Assembly (NCBI GenBank): GCA_965200945.1
Contig: OZ241749.1
Location: 2,418,001 to 2,482,000 of the forward strand
Source of the DNA: JADCRZ01 sp965200945
Lineage (GTDB): Bacteria > Bacteroidota > Bacteroidia > Chitinophagales > Chitinophagaceae
Length of the DNA stretch: 64,000 nt
Direction: 5' to 3'
The position numbers were made by a program, and so were the translations under genes. The notes beneath the pieces were generated by a model that made no database searches, had not been told where the DNA came from, and saw only the letters and a list, made by a program, of their open reading frames with translations. Positions 34,250 to 42,814 of this stretch are shown piece by piece (the stretch's first letter is position 1; each line of letters starts with the position of its first letter).

Positions 34250-37200
34250 ATGTTCTCCGCCGCCGATAAAACACTCCGCGCAGCGCCTGCCGTACAGCAG
34301 AAAGCTGCGAACCCCGGCTTCTTTAAAAAAGCCGGGGAGGAGCCTTTTTTTGGCACACGCGACCAGCCGCAATTCTTTTCATCTCCCATCCAGGCCAAAC
34401 TTACCGTAAGCACGCCCGACGATCCGCATGAGAAAGAAGCGGATGCCATGGCGGATAAAGTGATGCGCATGCCGGAACCCCCGGTAACCACTACGCCTCC
34501 GCCCGGCATGGAAGCAGGCAACGAAGAAAAGAAACTTGATCGCAAGGAAGAAGAAAAGCAAAACCGGCAGCATACCCCAGCCGAGCCGCTGCATCTTCAT
34601 GCGAGTCCGGAACTCCAACGCCTTCATACAAAGCCCGCGACACCGGTTCCGACCGCGCACTTGGCGGTGCTGCACCGGTCTGTCACAGCTGGATCAGACA
34701 ACGCTCCCCATACCATTTCGCTTTATCCATCGGATGTGATGCGGCAAAGTGGCCGGGGCCCACCCGCAGGCTCCATACCGTTCGAACAATCTTTACAGTC
34801 TTCCAGGGGTACAGGCAGCCCACTGTCTTCCGGTACCAGGCAATTCATGGAAAGCCGCTTTGGCGCCGATTTCAGTGGTGTACGCATTCATACCGGTACA
34901 GCTGCAGAATCCATGAGCAGTCAGGTGCATGCCCAGGCATTTGCCCATGGCAAAGACATCTATTTCAACCAAGGCAAGTATTCGCCCGATACCACCGGCG
35001 GCAAGACCCTGCTTGCCCATGAGCTTACCCATACCATTCAGCAGGCCCCGGATCTCCAGCGCCGGCCATTGAACCCAGGCCGCATATCCCGAAAAGAGAA
35101 CGATCCGTCTTCCCATCATAAAAAACGGCCAGCCTCGTCTGAAGAAACAGCCGTTGCCCATTCCGGCTCCCGGCCGCGCCGCAGCCCTGGCTCCGCTTCG
35201 CCCCGGCACAGACGCCATCAGAATACCGGTCCGCCGATGGGGCCTGGAAAGTCACCGCATGCGGGAAAACCACTCCCTCCTGTCCGCAGGCCGGCTCCTG
35301 CACAAGCAAACCGGGCCATCGCCCCTTCCCACATCCCGCGCGAAAAAGCACCCGCCAAACCGGCCGTCGCTACCCGGGGCAAAAAGATTCCGCAGCTCAC
35401 GGTCTCCAATATACGCGGCAGCCGCACGCTCCCTGTTCCGAAAGCCGTTTCTCCCGGCTCACAGCTCGTACTCGACGCCATCAGCAATCAGTCAGGCATC
35501 GCCCGCCAGCGTTTCCTGGAAGTGGTCACCACGCAATCTGCGGCTATGCGCCAGGCACTGGAGTCGCAGCAGCAGAAAGTAGCCGATTCAGGCACGGCAC
35601 AACACGACCGGGTACAAGCGCTGACCGCCCAGGCCCGCTCTTCCATCCTGTCTCAGACCAGTGGCGCAAAGAGCCAGCTCTCTTCCCACGGAGCCGCTCA
35701 AACCGCCCTGCTTTCAGGTGCACAGGTCACTGCCATCAGCCAGCTGAACGCTGCTTTCAGTGCTGCAGGAGACCGTGTTACAGGGTTGTCAAACGGATAT
35801 GCAGACCGCTCTCTCGATACGGCCGCTGCCGCAGCCGATCAGTTCAATGGGAAAGTAGAGGGAGCCGTAAACCAGGCGCATGAAACAGGCCGGCAGAAAG
35901 GGAATGCCGGCGACAGCGACAGCGGCGTACGGGAAGCCAAACGGCAGGCCGCAGAGAAAGTATCCTCGGATACCGCCGACAAGATCGCGGAAGGGGTAGA
36001 CGACGGCGCGGCCAGCCTGCGGAATTCCGGACCGGAAACTGCAGCTGAATTCAGGAAGCAGGGTGCGGAAGCAGGCTCGCAGCTGCTGGCCGGACAGTCG
36101 CAGGCCGGCAACCAGTTAACGGAGGCATTCACGCAGGCCGGGTCGGGCATCGGCCAGATGACAACCGGCTCTCTCCATTCCCTCGATCAGGCGCAGGCGC
36201 AGATGCTTGATCAGCTCTCCTCCCTCGAAGCGAAGATCCTGCTTCACCTCGGCCAGCAGATCCGGCAGAAGCTGGCCGACTTCGACACAGCGGGTGTAAC
36301 GGTGATGGCGAGCTTCGGCCAGCAGTCGGAAAAAGCGCTTGGCAGTGCAGATGCCCAGTTGTCTGATATCACCCGCCGGCTGGCTGGCGTAAAGATCCAG
36401 GAAAACAAAGCTCCCGCAGCCGTTCAGCTGGCAGGTTCGCAGATCTCCCCCGTCTTCGAAGGAATGAACACCCAGGTCGTGAACAGTTCACACACCCTCG
36501 GTGATGAAGTCGCTTCCAAAGCCAGCGAGATCACGTCCGCCTTCGATTCGCTGACCTCCACCATAGGCGTGCAGATCCAAAAATTTTCTTCCCAGGCAAA
36601 TTCAGGCATTCAGCAAAGTCGACAGCAGGCCGCCGGCCAGCTGACGCAGGCAACCGCCCAAACTGTTACCGGCGGCAATTCGATGGTGTCGCAGGTATCC
36701 TCCAGCCTCGGCCAGCAGACTGAATCCATAGACAAAGGGTTTCAGCAGGCGCTTCAGGGTTACGGCGGTGCCCTGCAAGATCAGGTTAACCAGGGCGATG
36801 CCAAGGCAAAAGAGCCGCTGGGATCACTGCCCGGCCGTATCGACCAGGCCCAGCAGAAAGCGGCAGAGCGGGCAAAAAGAAGCTGGATCGAGAACCAGCT
36901 TGCAGATGCCTGGGAAGCCCTGAGCGACCCCGGCTTCTGGGCCGGACTCGTTGTGGGATTGTTGCTGGCGGTCCTTTTCGTGGCGTTGATCGCAGGCACG
37001 GCGCTCACCGGGGGCGCCCTCCTGCTGGTGCTGGTGGCAGGTTTTGCGGTGATCGGCGCCCTTGCCGCCGGCATCGGTTCCATTGTGGGCCAGGCTACCA
37101 ACCACAGTTTTACCGGAGGCTGGGATTCTTCCCGCATCAAATGGGCAGAAGTAGGAAAAGCGGCCCTCATAGGAGCCGCAGCCGGGGCTGTGTTTGCCGT

Positions 37201-38419
37201 GGTCGCTTTTGTAGCGGTAGAATCTTTCGGCGTGGCCGCTGCGGGTATCGGCATGATCGCTATTATGTCCGTGACCTCCGTTGTAGTAGGCATTATCAGC
37301 AACCTGGTGACGGGCCAGCCCTGGGACAAAGGGCTTGTATTTAACCTGTTGCTGGGTGGCCTGCTGGCGCTGATCGGCGGTAAACTCTCGGGTGGCAAAG
37401 GCGGCGGCCGGCCGGCAGTGCCCGGCGACCCGGCCTTGCCCGGCCCGGTGCCGGCAGAACCGGGTCCGGTCGCACCGCGCCCCGCCGAGCCGGTAACGCC
37501 CGCTCCGGCAGACCCGCTGCCTCCGGCACCCCGGCCTGTGGAGCCCCCCGCGCCAAAGCTGGTTGATCCCGAACCACCTGCACCGAAACCGGTGGAGCCA
37601 CCGGCCCCAAAACCCGTGGATCCGGTACCACCCGGCCCCCAACCGGTAGATCCCAATCCACCCGTGCCCAAGCCGGTTGATCCGGAACCGCCGTCGCCAA
37701 TACCTGTTGACCCGGACCCGCCCGCACCCAAACCGGTCGATCCGCCTGCCGGCCGGCCGCGCCCCGAACGCCCGATCGATCCGCCGCGGGATGCTGCCGG
37801 GGCAACCGACTTCAATGCGTGGGAAGCCCGTCTCAGGAGCAAAGGCGTACGTGGCCTGCCGGAGAGCGAGTTCACCAAGAAAATGAACGAAGCCCGGGCT
37901 GGCAACCAGGATACCGAAGCCGAACTCCGGCTTGCGGAACGCTATGCCGATGCCGGATATGAAGTGGAGATCGTTCGTCCCACCTCGGAAACGCCGGCCG
38001 GCGAAACACCACCCATCGTGGAGCCGCTCAGTCCGGACCTCCGGATCAAGATGCCGGGAGAAACCGAAACGGCACGCGTGGACGTAAAGCTGCGCGAACC
38101 CGGACAGCCCGTAACGCAGAAGAACCTGAACAACCGGATCGACAAGGCCAACGACCAGCTTCGCTCGTCGCAGGAAGGCCACGGCGATGTGGTATATGAC
38201 GGCTCCGAAGCCGCACCGGGCGGACTGGACCAGGCCGGTATCGAACGGTTCCTGAATGGCAAAATGCGTGGGAACCGCGCAGACGCCACGTCGAGGTTGC
38301 GCCAGGTCGATTACCTGGAAGTGATTTATCCCGACGGGCCCCTGATGAAACGTAGTTTTATGGTTCGTACAGCCGACGGAAACGTAAACGGACCTTTCAC
38401 CGAAATACTCAAACGATGA
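34250..38419 (+). CDS. Giant DUF4157 eCIS effector with nuclease-like C-terminus
   Basis: A 1389-aa multidomain protein. Order: N-terminal segment with QKAANPGFFKK and PIQAKLTVSTPDDPHEKEAD; DUF4157 domain (about 181-262) with HELTH at 257-261; a basic Pro/Arg-rich linker; a long Ala/Gln/Ser-rich coiled-coil region (about 400-880); hydrophobic helices (about 895-1024) able to span or insert in membranes; a Pro-rich PxPKPVDP repeat (about 1080-1170); and a C-terminal toxin-like domain (1183-1389). The last has EAELRLAERYADAGYEVEI, SPDLRI (about 1261-1266) and VDVKLRE (about 1276), resembling the PD-(D/E)XK nucleases found on CdiA C-termini. DUF4157 marks eCIS-associated cargo. Its stop overlaps the next gene (ATGA). 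Confidence 0.8.
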   Translation: MFSAADKTLRAAPAVQQKAANPGFFKKAGEEPFFGTRDQPQFFSSPIQAKLTVSTPDDPHEKEADAMADKVMRMPEPPVTTTPPPGMEAGNEEKKLDRKEEEKQNRQHTPAEPLHLHASPELQRLHTKPATPVPTAHLAVLHRSVTAGSDNAPHTISLYPSDVMRQSGRGPPAGSIPFEQSLQSSRGTGSPLSSGTRQFMESRFGADFSGVRIHTGTAAESMSSQVHAQAFAHGKDIYFNQGKYSPDTTGGKTLLAHELTHTIQQAPDLQRRPLNPGRISRKENDPSSHHKKRPASSEETAVAHSGSRPRRSPGSASPRHRRHQNTGPPMGPGKSPHAGKPLPPVRRPAPAQANRAIAPSHIPREKAPAKPAVATRGKKIPQLTVSNIRGSRTLPVPKAVSPGSQLVLDAISNQSGIARQRFLEVVTTQSAAMRQALESQQQKVADSGTAQHDRVQALTAQARSSILSQTSGAKSQLSSHGAAQTALLSGAQVTAISQLNAAFSAAGDRVTGLSNGYADRSLDTAAAAADQFNGKVEGAVNQAHETGRQKGNAGDSDSGVREAKRQAAEKVSSDTADKIAEGVDDGAASLRNSGPETAAEFRKQGAEAGSQLLAGQSQAGNQLTEAFTQAGSGIGQMTTGSLHSLDQAQAQMLDQLSSLEAKILLHLGQQIRQKLADFDTAGVTVMASFGQQSEKALGSADAQLSDITRRLAGVKIQENKAPAAVQLAGSQISPVFEGMNTQVVNSSHTLGDEVASKASEITSAFDSLTSTIGVQIQKFSSQANSGIQQSRQQAAGQLTQATAQTVTGGNSMVSQVSSSLGQQTESIDKGFQQALQGYGGALQDQVNQGDAKAKEPLGSLPGRIDQAQQKAAERAKRSWIENQLADAWEALSDPGFWAGLVVGLLLAVLFVALIAGTALTGGALLLVLVAGFAVIGALAAGIGSIVGQATNHSFTGGWDSSRIKWAEVGKAALIGAAAGAVFAVVAFVAVESFGVAAAGIGMIAIMSVTSVVVGIISNLVTGQPWDKGLVFNLLLGGLLALIGGKLSGGKGGGRPAVPGDPALPGPVPAEPGPVAPRPAEPVTPAPADPLPPAPRPVEPPAPKLVDPEPPAPKPVEPPAPKPVDPVPPGPQPVDPNPPVPKPVDPEPPSPIPVDPDPPAPKPVDPPAGRPRPERPIDPPRDAAGATDFNAWEARLRSKGVRGLPESEFTKKMNEARAGNQDTEAELRLAERYADAGYEVEIVRPTSETPAGETPPIVEPLSPDLRIKMPGETETARVDVKLREPGQPVTQKNLNNRIDKANDQLRSSQEGHGDVVYDGSEAAPGGLDQAGIERFLNGKMRGNRADATSRLRQVDYLEVIYPDGPLMKRSFMVRTADGNVNGPFTEILKR
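37516..37750 (+). repeat. In-frame Pro-rich tandem repeat
   Basis: Roughly nine units of 8-11 codons encoding PxPKPV(D/E)PxPP. It forms a stiff linker between the membrane-active region and the C-terminal nuclease-like domain of the giant DUF4157 protein. Units vary at third positions, so it is an old repeat. Such repeats can drive recombination that swaps C-terminal toxin domains. Confidence 0.75.
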
Positions 38420-39114
38420 CCACGCCACCTACAGCCGGTTCCCTCTCTGCCCGCCCCTGGGGCTACCTTCCTGAATCCGGGTACTGGAGCATAGATCTTT
38501 CCATACCGGCAGATGCCGTTTCGCTGAATGGATCGACCTTATCCTGCCTGCAGCATTTCTTCGATGCCTTTTCCGGGCTGTGCAGACCGGTTGAAATCCG
38601 GCTTGACCTGATGCATTTTTCCCCGGAGGGAAGACTGGCGGAAGTAGAGGAAGGGAAAAAGATTTCCGCTCCCCAAAAAGACGCGGCTCTGCTGATGCAA
38701 GTGTTGAGGCCGGAGTTTGATGTTGTACATGCGCCTTTTATATCAGCCCTTTTTTTAGATGTTGACATCTGGGTGGAGGTACCCGAAGCAGTTGGGGGTG
38801 AAGAAGCACGCTGGATGGCAAAAGCGGGCAGTTTTTATATCGGCTATGTGCTGAACCCCGACGACCAGGATCAGCTGCAGGCGGAAGATGGGAGTGCGAG
38901 CTTCGGGACTGACATCGATGTGTGGCTTGAAAAAACACTCGATCCGGATTCAACCGCTTACCGGGACAACCGGGCATATGCCATCCTCAACAACCCCAGG
39001 TTAACGCACGCCCTGCGTACCTGGCAGTTGATCCAGTCGGAAGTGGTTGATCTGGGATCGAAATACTACCGGAAGGAAGTGAGCAAGGATGGATTTGAGC
39101 AAGGATCATCATAA
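38416..39114 (+). CDS. Putative immunity protein of the DUF4157 effector
   Basis: A 232-aa, acidic, soluble protein whose ATG overlaps the effector stop (ATGA), which implies coupled translation. Examples of the acidic character: VEEGKKISAPQKD, VPEAVGGEEARW, NPDDQDQLQAEDG. No domain family is recognised. A small acidic protein tied to the 3' end of a polymorphic toxin gene is the usual layout of toxin-immunity pairs. That is the only ground for the call; a cargo chaperone is an equal alternative, because eCIS effectors normally target eukaryotes or distant cells and need no immunity. Confidence 0.55.
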   Translation: MTTPPTAGSLSARPWGYLPESGYWSIDLSIPADAVSLNGSTLSCLQHFFDAFSGLCRPVEIRLDLMHFSPEGRLAEVEEGKKISAPQKDAALLMQVLRPEFDVVHAPFISALFLDVDIWVEVPEAVGGEEARWMAKAGSFYIGYVLNPDDQDQLQAEDGSASFGTDIDVWLEKTLDPDSTAYRDNRAYAILNNPRLTHALRTWQLIQSEVVDLGSKYYRKEVSKDGFEQGSS

Positions 39115-39173
39115 ATTATTTCACCCTGAAATTTCCCGTCACATTGACCTGAAAACGTATTTGACTACCCTGC

Positions 39174-41291
39174 ATGTTCAGCACCACCGCAAATAAGACC
39201 CCTTCGTCACCGGCTCCTCCGCAAAAAGCAGCCGGCAACGGCTTCTTTCACAAGATAATCTCGCAGGTGGCGCACCTGGTAACGGGCAAGCTCCATGAAG
39301 CCAAAACCGCGATCACCACCGGCAAAAAAGCGATCGACGAGTATGTAAAAAAATTACCCAGAGACCTGCAGGATGTGGGCAGGGAAGCGGCCGACAGCAT
39401 ACAGGACAAGTTCGATTCGCTGGAACAAAGCGTGAACGACCGCCGCGACCAGATGATCGAAGGACTGGCAAAGAAATATGTCGACAATGTGAAACAGCTC
39501 GACGAACGCATCAGCGACATGAAAGAAGCCAACAAGGGGCTGGTCGACAAGGCCATCGGGCTGCTGAAGAAAGTGTACCAGGTGATCAAAGACCTTACCA
39601 CCCTGTTCCTGTCCATTTTCTCCAAACTGGCCAGGATCATCGGCGTGGTGCTGGGCGATCCGGGCGGGCTCTTCGGCAACATCGGCAAAGCGTTCAGCGT
39701 CGGTTTCGCGAATTTCAAAAAAAACTTCACCGGCTATCTCGAGCAGGGACTGATGAGCTGGCTGATGACGAACCTGGGTGTTGCCGGCGTTGAACTGCCC
39801 AAAAGGTTTGATGCGGGTTCGCTGTTCGGGTTTGCGCTGCAGGTGCTGGGCATAACGAAGACGCATATACGTGAAAGAGCTGTGGTTGTGATCGGTGAAC
39901 GGAAAGTAGCGATGCTGGAAGCCGGTGGCGAGCTGCTGGCCAGAGTGTACAGCGAAGGAGTGGGTGTGATCTGGGAGATGATCAGCGAAAAGATCTCCGA
40001 TTTCAAAGAGATCGTATGGGAAGCGATCAAATCGTTTATACAGACCAAAGTGGTGGAAGCCGCGCTCACGTTCATCCTCAGCATGCTCAACCCGATCGGA
40101 GCCTTTGTAAAAGTATGCATGGCCATCTATGATTTCCTGATGATGCTGGTACGCTTCAAATACCGCATCACGGAGTTGCTGGACACCATCCTGAATGCGG
40201 TGATCAGCATCGCTTCCGGCGCGGTCGACAGTGCTGCCAAAGCGATCGAAGGCGCCTTTGCCAAATCGATCCCGGTGATCATCGGTTTCCTGGCCGCTCT
40301 GCTGCACCTCAACGACATTGCCGCCAAAGTGAGGGACATCATCACCCGCATCAGGGCCAGGGTGGAGAAAGGGATCGACTGGGTACTGAACAAAGCGGTG
40401 ACGCTGGTGAAAGGCGCGGGCCGAACGGTCGCGGGTGCCGGCCGGTCGGTTGCCGCGGCAGTGCGCAGCGGATGGGGTGCGTTGCTTGGTTTCAAAAAAG
40501 GATTCACGGCCGGACAGGCGTCGCACACACTTTATTTTGCCGGCAATGATTCGAAGGTAAGCCTGATGGTCGCTACCACACCCAAAGAACTGCCCGAAGC
40601 CATCAGCGACCGCGAACGTGAGATCAGGGCGAAGATTGCTGTGCTGCAAAACCGGTCGAGTAAAAATGCGGCGGCGGAAATAAAAAAGCAGGACCATTTC
40701 CTCCTCCGGCTGAAGGAAGCAGAAACCTCGCATGCAGAAATTGAGCAGAAGAAAGCACAGATCGCGAAGGAAAAAGATGAAGCCGGAAGAGCGAAGCTTC
40801 AGGATGCCAAGCTGGATGTTTTAAATTATGCGGATGGCAAGGCGCCGCCTTTCAGAAGAGCCTGGAACAGTTATGAAGGGGAAGCAAACAAGGTTCTCAA
40901 CCACCGGGCACACCATTTCCAGCAGAACCCGGCCGGGTACCAGTGGGAGCACCTGGTGGAACAGGCTTCCTCTTTCAGTTCGCAGGTCGTCAACAGCGTG
41001 GAGAATATGTACCTCGCAAAGCAAACAGACAATCACAATCTGGGAAGGATCTTCGGTGAATTCGACAAGGCACGGGAGTATCTTCCTCATGGCAGTGATG
41101 CTGCTTATCTGGATGAACTGATCAGCAACAATTATCTGTCGCCCAGGCAATACCTCCGTTCAAAGAACATCGACGAACACCGCAAATGGAAACTTCATTT
41201 TTATAAAAAACTGGGCATCGCGCCGGTCACTTCCGACAAGAATATCGACAACCGCGGCCCTTTCAGAACAATGGACAATGCAACAATATAA
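39174..41291 (+). CDS. Putative eCIS effector with HNH-like C-terminal domain
   Basis: A 705-aa protein without DUF4157. The N-terminus MFSTTANKT plus QKAAGNGFFHKI parallels the start of the giant DUF4157 protein (MFSAADKT, QKAANPGFFKKA), suggesting a shared loading signal. The centre (about 140-460) is a chain of amphipathic and hydrophobic helices (LTTLFLSIFSKLARIIGVVLG, ALTFILSMLNPIGAFVKVCMAIY in part), as in pore-forming or translocation domains. After a coiled coil (about 475-555), the C-terminus has YQWEHLVEQ (residues 589-597) then NSVENMYL and NHNLGRIFGEF, resembling the EHxVEQ...N...H layout of HNH-type polymorphic toxins. No immunity-like gene follows. Confidence 0.7.
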   Translation: MFSTTANKTPSSPAPPQKAAGNGFFHKIISQVAHLVTGKLHEAKTAITTGKKAIDEYVKKLPRDLQDVGREAADSIQDKFDSLEQSVNDRRDQMIEGLAKKYVDNVKQLDERISDMKEANKGLVDKAIGLLKKVYQVIKDLTTLFLSIFSKLARIIGVVLGDPGGLFGNIGKAFSVGFANFKKNFTGYLEQGLMSWLMTNLGVAGVELPKRFDAGSLFGFALQVLGITKTHIRERAVVVIGERKVAMLEAGGELLARVYSEGVGVIWEMISEKISDFKEIVWEAIKSFIQTKVVEAALTFILSMLNPIGAFVKVCMAIYDFLMMLVRFKYRITELLDTILNAVISIASGAVDSAAKAIEGAFAKSIPVIIGFLAALLHLNDIAAKVRDIITRIRARVEKGIDWVLNKAVTLVKGAGRTVAGAGRSVAAAVRSGWGALLGFKKGFTAGQASHTLYFAGNDSKVSLMVATTPKELPEAISDREREIRAKIAVLQNRSSKNAAAEIKKQDHFLLRLKEAETSHAEIEQKKAQIAKEKDEAGRAKLQDAKLDVLNYADGKAPPFRRAWNSYEGEANKVLNHRAHHFQQNPAGYQWEHLVEQASSFSSQVVNSVENMYLAKQTDNHNLGRIFGEFDKAREYLPHGSDAAYLDELISNNYLSPRQYLRSKNIDEHRKWKLHFYKKLGIAPVTSDKNIDNRGPFRTMDNATI

Positions 41292-41310
41292 CAAAGAACG
41301 ACGGCATGAT

Positions 41311-41411
41311 GCCAGGCCCGCGTCTCCATCAGAAAGGGTGCAGTGGCAGGTTACAGTTACAAACGGCACCAACTGGATGAAGGGAATTCTCAGCGACCAT
41401 GTGGAGACGCC
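41311..41411. repeat. Short element with 9-bp perfect inverted ends
   Basis: GCGTCTCCA (41320-41328) and TGGAGACGC (41402-41410) are exact inverted copies 73 bp apart. GCCAGGC precedes the left end, as in other copies of the family. It occupies the gap between the HNH-like effector and the next DUF4157 gene. Confidence 0.55.
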
Positions 41412-41488
41412 ATCAATACCGTTCAATACAGGCCGCAATGCCTGATCCTATTATAACGTGTTTTTATTAAATATTCAAGCCATCCGTC

Positions 41489-42787
41489 ATGAAATCAGCA
41501 TACGCCCGCCGCTACCGCCGCAGCAGCTCCTCCACCAGGGAAGCAGCCCTTCGTAAAAAGGACCCGCAGCCGGAACCCGCTTTCTTCCATGCACCCGGTA
41601 CGCAGTCTTTTTTCAAACCCGCTCCTATCTACCGCAAATGCGCCCATTGCGAGGGCGAAGAGAAAGGCGCAACGCGCCTGAACGCATCTCCGCAGGAAGA
41701 AAAAAAGATCCGCAAAACTGCAGCCGACAATGAGCTGCACAGTACGACAGACAAAAAGGAAAAAGATACCGGGCATCGCAAGGAAGCCGTTGAGAAAGAT
41801 GCACATGCAGAAAGAACAGCATCACACAACGAGGAAGAAAAACTGCAGCGTATGGAAGATAAGAAAGAAGATAAGGAAGTGCACCGCATGCAGCAACACC
41901 AGGAGGAAGACAAAGCCGTATCCAAAAAAGACGCCGGCTCCGTAGCTCCCGCCTCTTCTGCGGCCGCTTTTATCCATTCTCTCGATGGCAAGGGCAGCTC
42001 GCTGCCCGGCAGCGCCGCCGATTTTTTTGGCGAACGGATGGACCATGACTTCAGCCACGTGAAGATCCATACGGGCCACGATGCGGAGCAGTCTGCCCGC
42101 CAGGTCAATGCCAAAGCCTATGCGGTGGGCAACCACATTGTGTTCAACAGGGGCGAATACAACCCGGAATCCGCCGGCGGCAAAAAGCTGCTGGCCCACG
42201 AACTGACACATGTGATGCAGTCGGACGGCGCGGAGGTAAAACGGCGCACGCTCGATCCGGAAAAAGACCGTGAAGACACCGTCACGCTATCGGGCACGGC
42301 CACCCGCGCTACCAGTAAAAAAGCGTTCGGCCACTGTGAAGGCGTGGAAGTGCACGGACAGACCGACTTCACTCCGCAGCCTTCCGGCTTTTCTGTGCAG
42401 GCGCGTACCCGCCCCTCCATCGATTGCGATGAATGCTCTGCACCCGACTGCATCGTATCGAGCGGCACCATCGTGTCTACTTTCCGTTCTGCCATCACCG
42501 TTACCCTGCCCCCGGTTCCCGACGGACTGTCTGATTGTGAAACGGCGGCGGTGCGGAGGTTCATCAACACTACCCTGCGCAACCACGAGCAGCAGCATGT
42601 GGCCGCGTTCAGCAAATACAACGGTACCGTGCGCACACCGTTCACGTACACCGGTTGCAAAAGCGGACTGCAGGCCTTTGTGCAGTCGATCCACGACGGC
42701 ATCGACGCCCGGCGCTCAGCCTCGGCCAACGCGGCGAGCGATGCGCTGGACCCGTTTGTTCGCTCCATACCCTGTAATTGCGATTAA
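41489..42787 (+). CDS. DUF4157 protein with second HExxH motif (putative metalloprotease)
   Basis: A 432-aa protein. The N-terminus is basic and has FFHAPGTQSFFKPAPIYRKCAHC-type sequence (an FF pair then Cys-x-x-Cys followed by EGEEK), common in DUF4157 proteins. A very charged Lys/Glu region follows (about 60-150). The DUF4157 domain spans about 164-245 with HELTH at 237-241. The C-terminal part (about 265-432) is Cys-containing and has NHEQQH (His366-Glu367-x-x-His370), a second zincin-type motif resembling DUF922-like proteases, and a Cys-Asn-Cys end. It probably acts as cargo or as a particle-associated protease. The ATPase gene follows after 27 bp. Confidence 0.8.
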   Translation: MKSAYARRYRRSSSSTREAALRKKDPQPEPAFFHAPGTQSFFKPAPIYRKCAHCEGEEKGATRLNASPQEEKKIRKTAADNELHSTTDKKEKDTGHRKEAVEKDAHAERTASHNEEEKLQRMEDKKEDKEVHRMQQHQEEDKAVSKKDAGSVAPASSAAAFIHSLDGKGSSLPGSAADFFGERMDHDFSHVKIHTGHDAEQSARQVNAKAYAVGNHIVFNRGEYNPESAGGKKLLAHELTHVMQSDGAEVKRRTLDPEKDREDTVTLSGTATRATSKKAFGHCEGVEVHGQTDFTPQPSGFSVQARTRPSIDCDECSAPDCIVSSGTIVSTFRSAITVTLPPVPDGLSDCETAAVRRFINTTLRNHEQQHVAAFSKYNGTVRTPFTYTGCKSGLQAFVQSIHDGIDARRSASANAASDALDPFVRSIPCNCD

Positions 42788-42814
42788 GGAAGAAACCTGT
42801 ACTACCTTTATTCC

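Noticed and set aside
37516..37750. CRISPR-like array
   Set aside because: The periodic sequence is an in-frame Pro-rich coding repeat of about 30 bp with no separate spacers and no cas genes nearby.
36781..38428. Long open frames on the minus strand, up to 534 codons, opposite the giant DUF4157 gene
   Set aside because: They are mirror frames of GC-rich, Pro-repeat coding DNA; their translations are low-complexity Gly/Arg-rich and show no start context or family.
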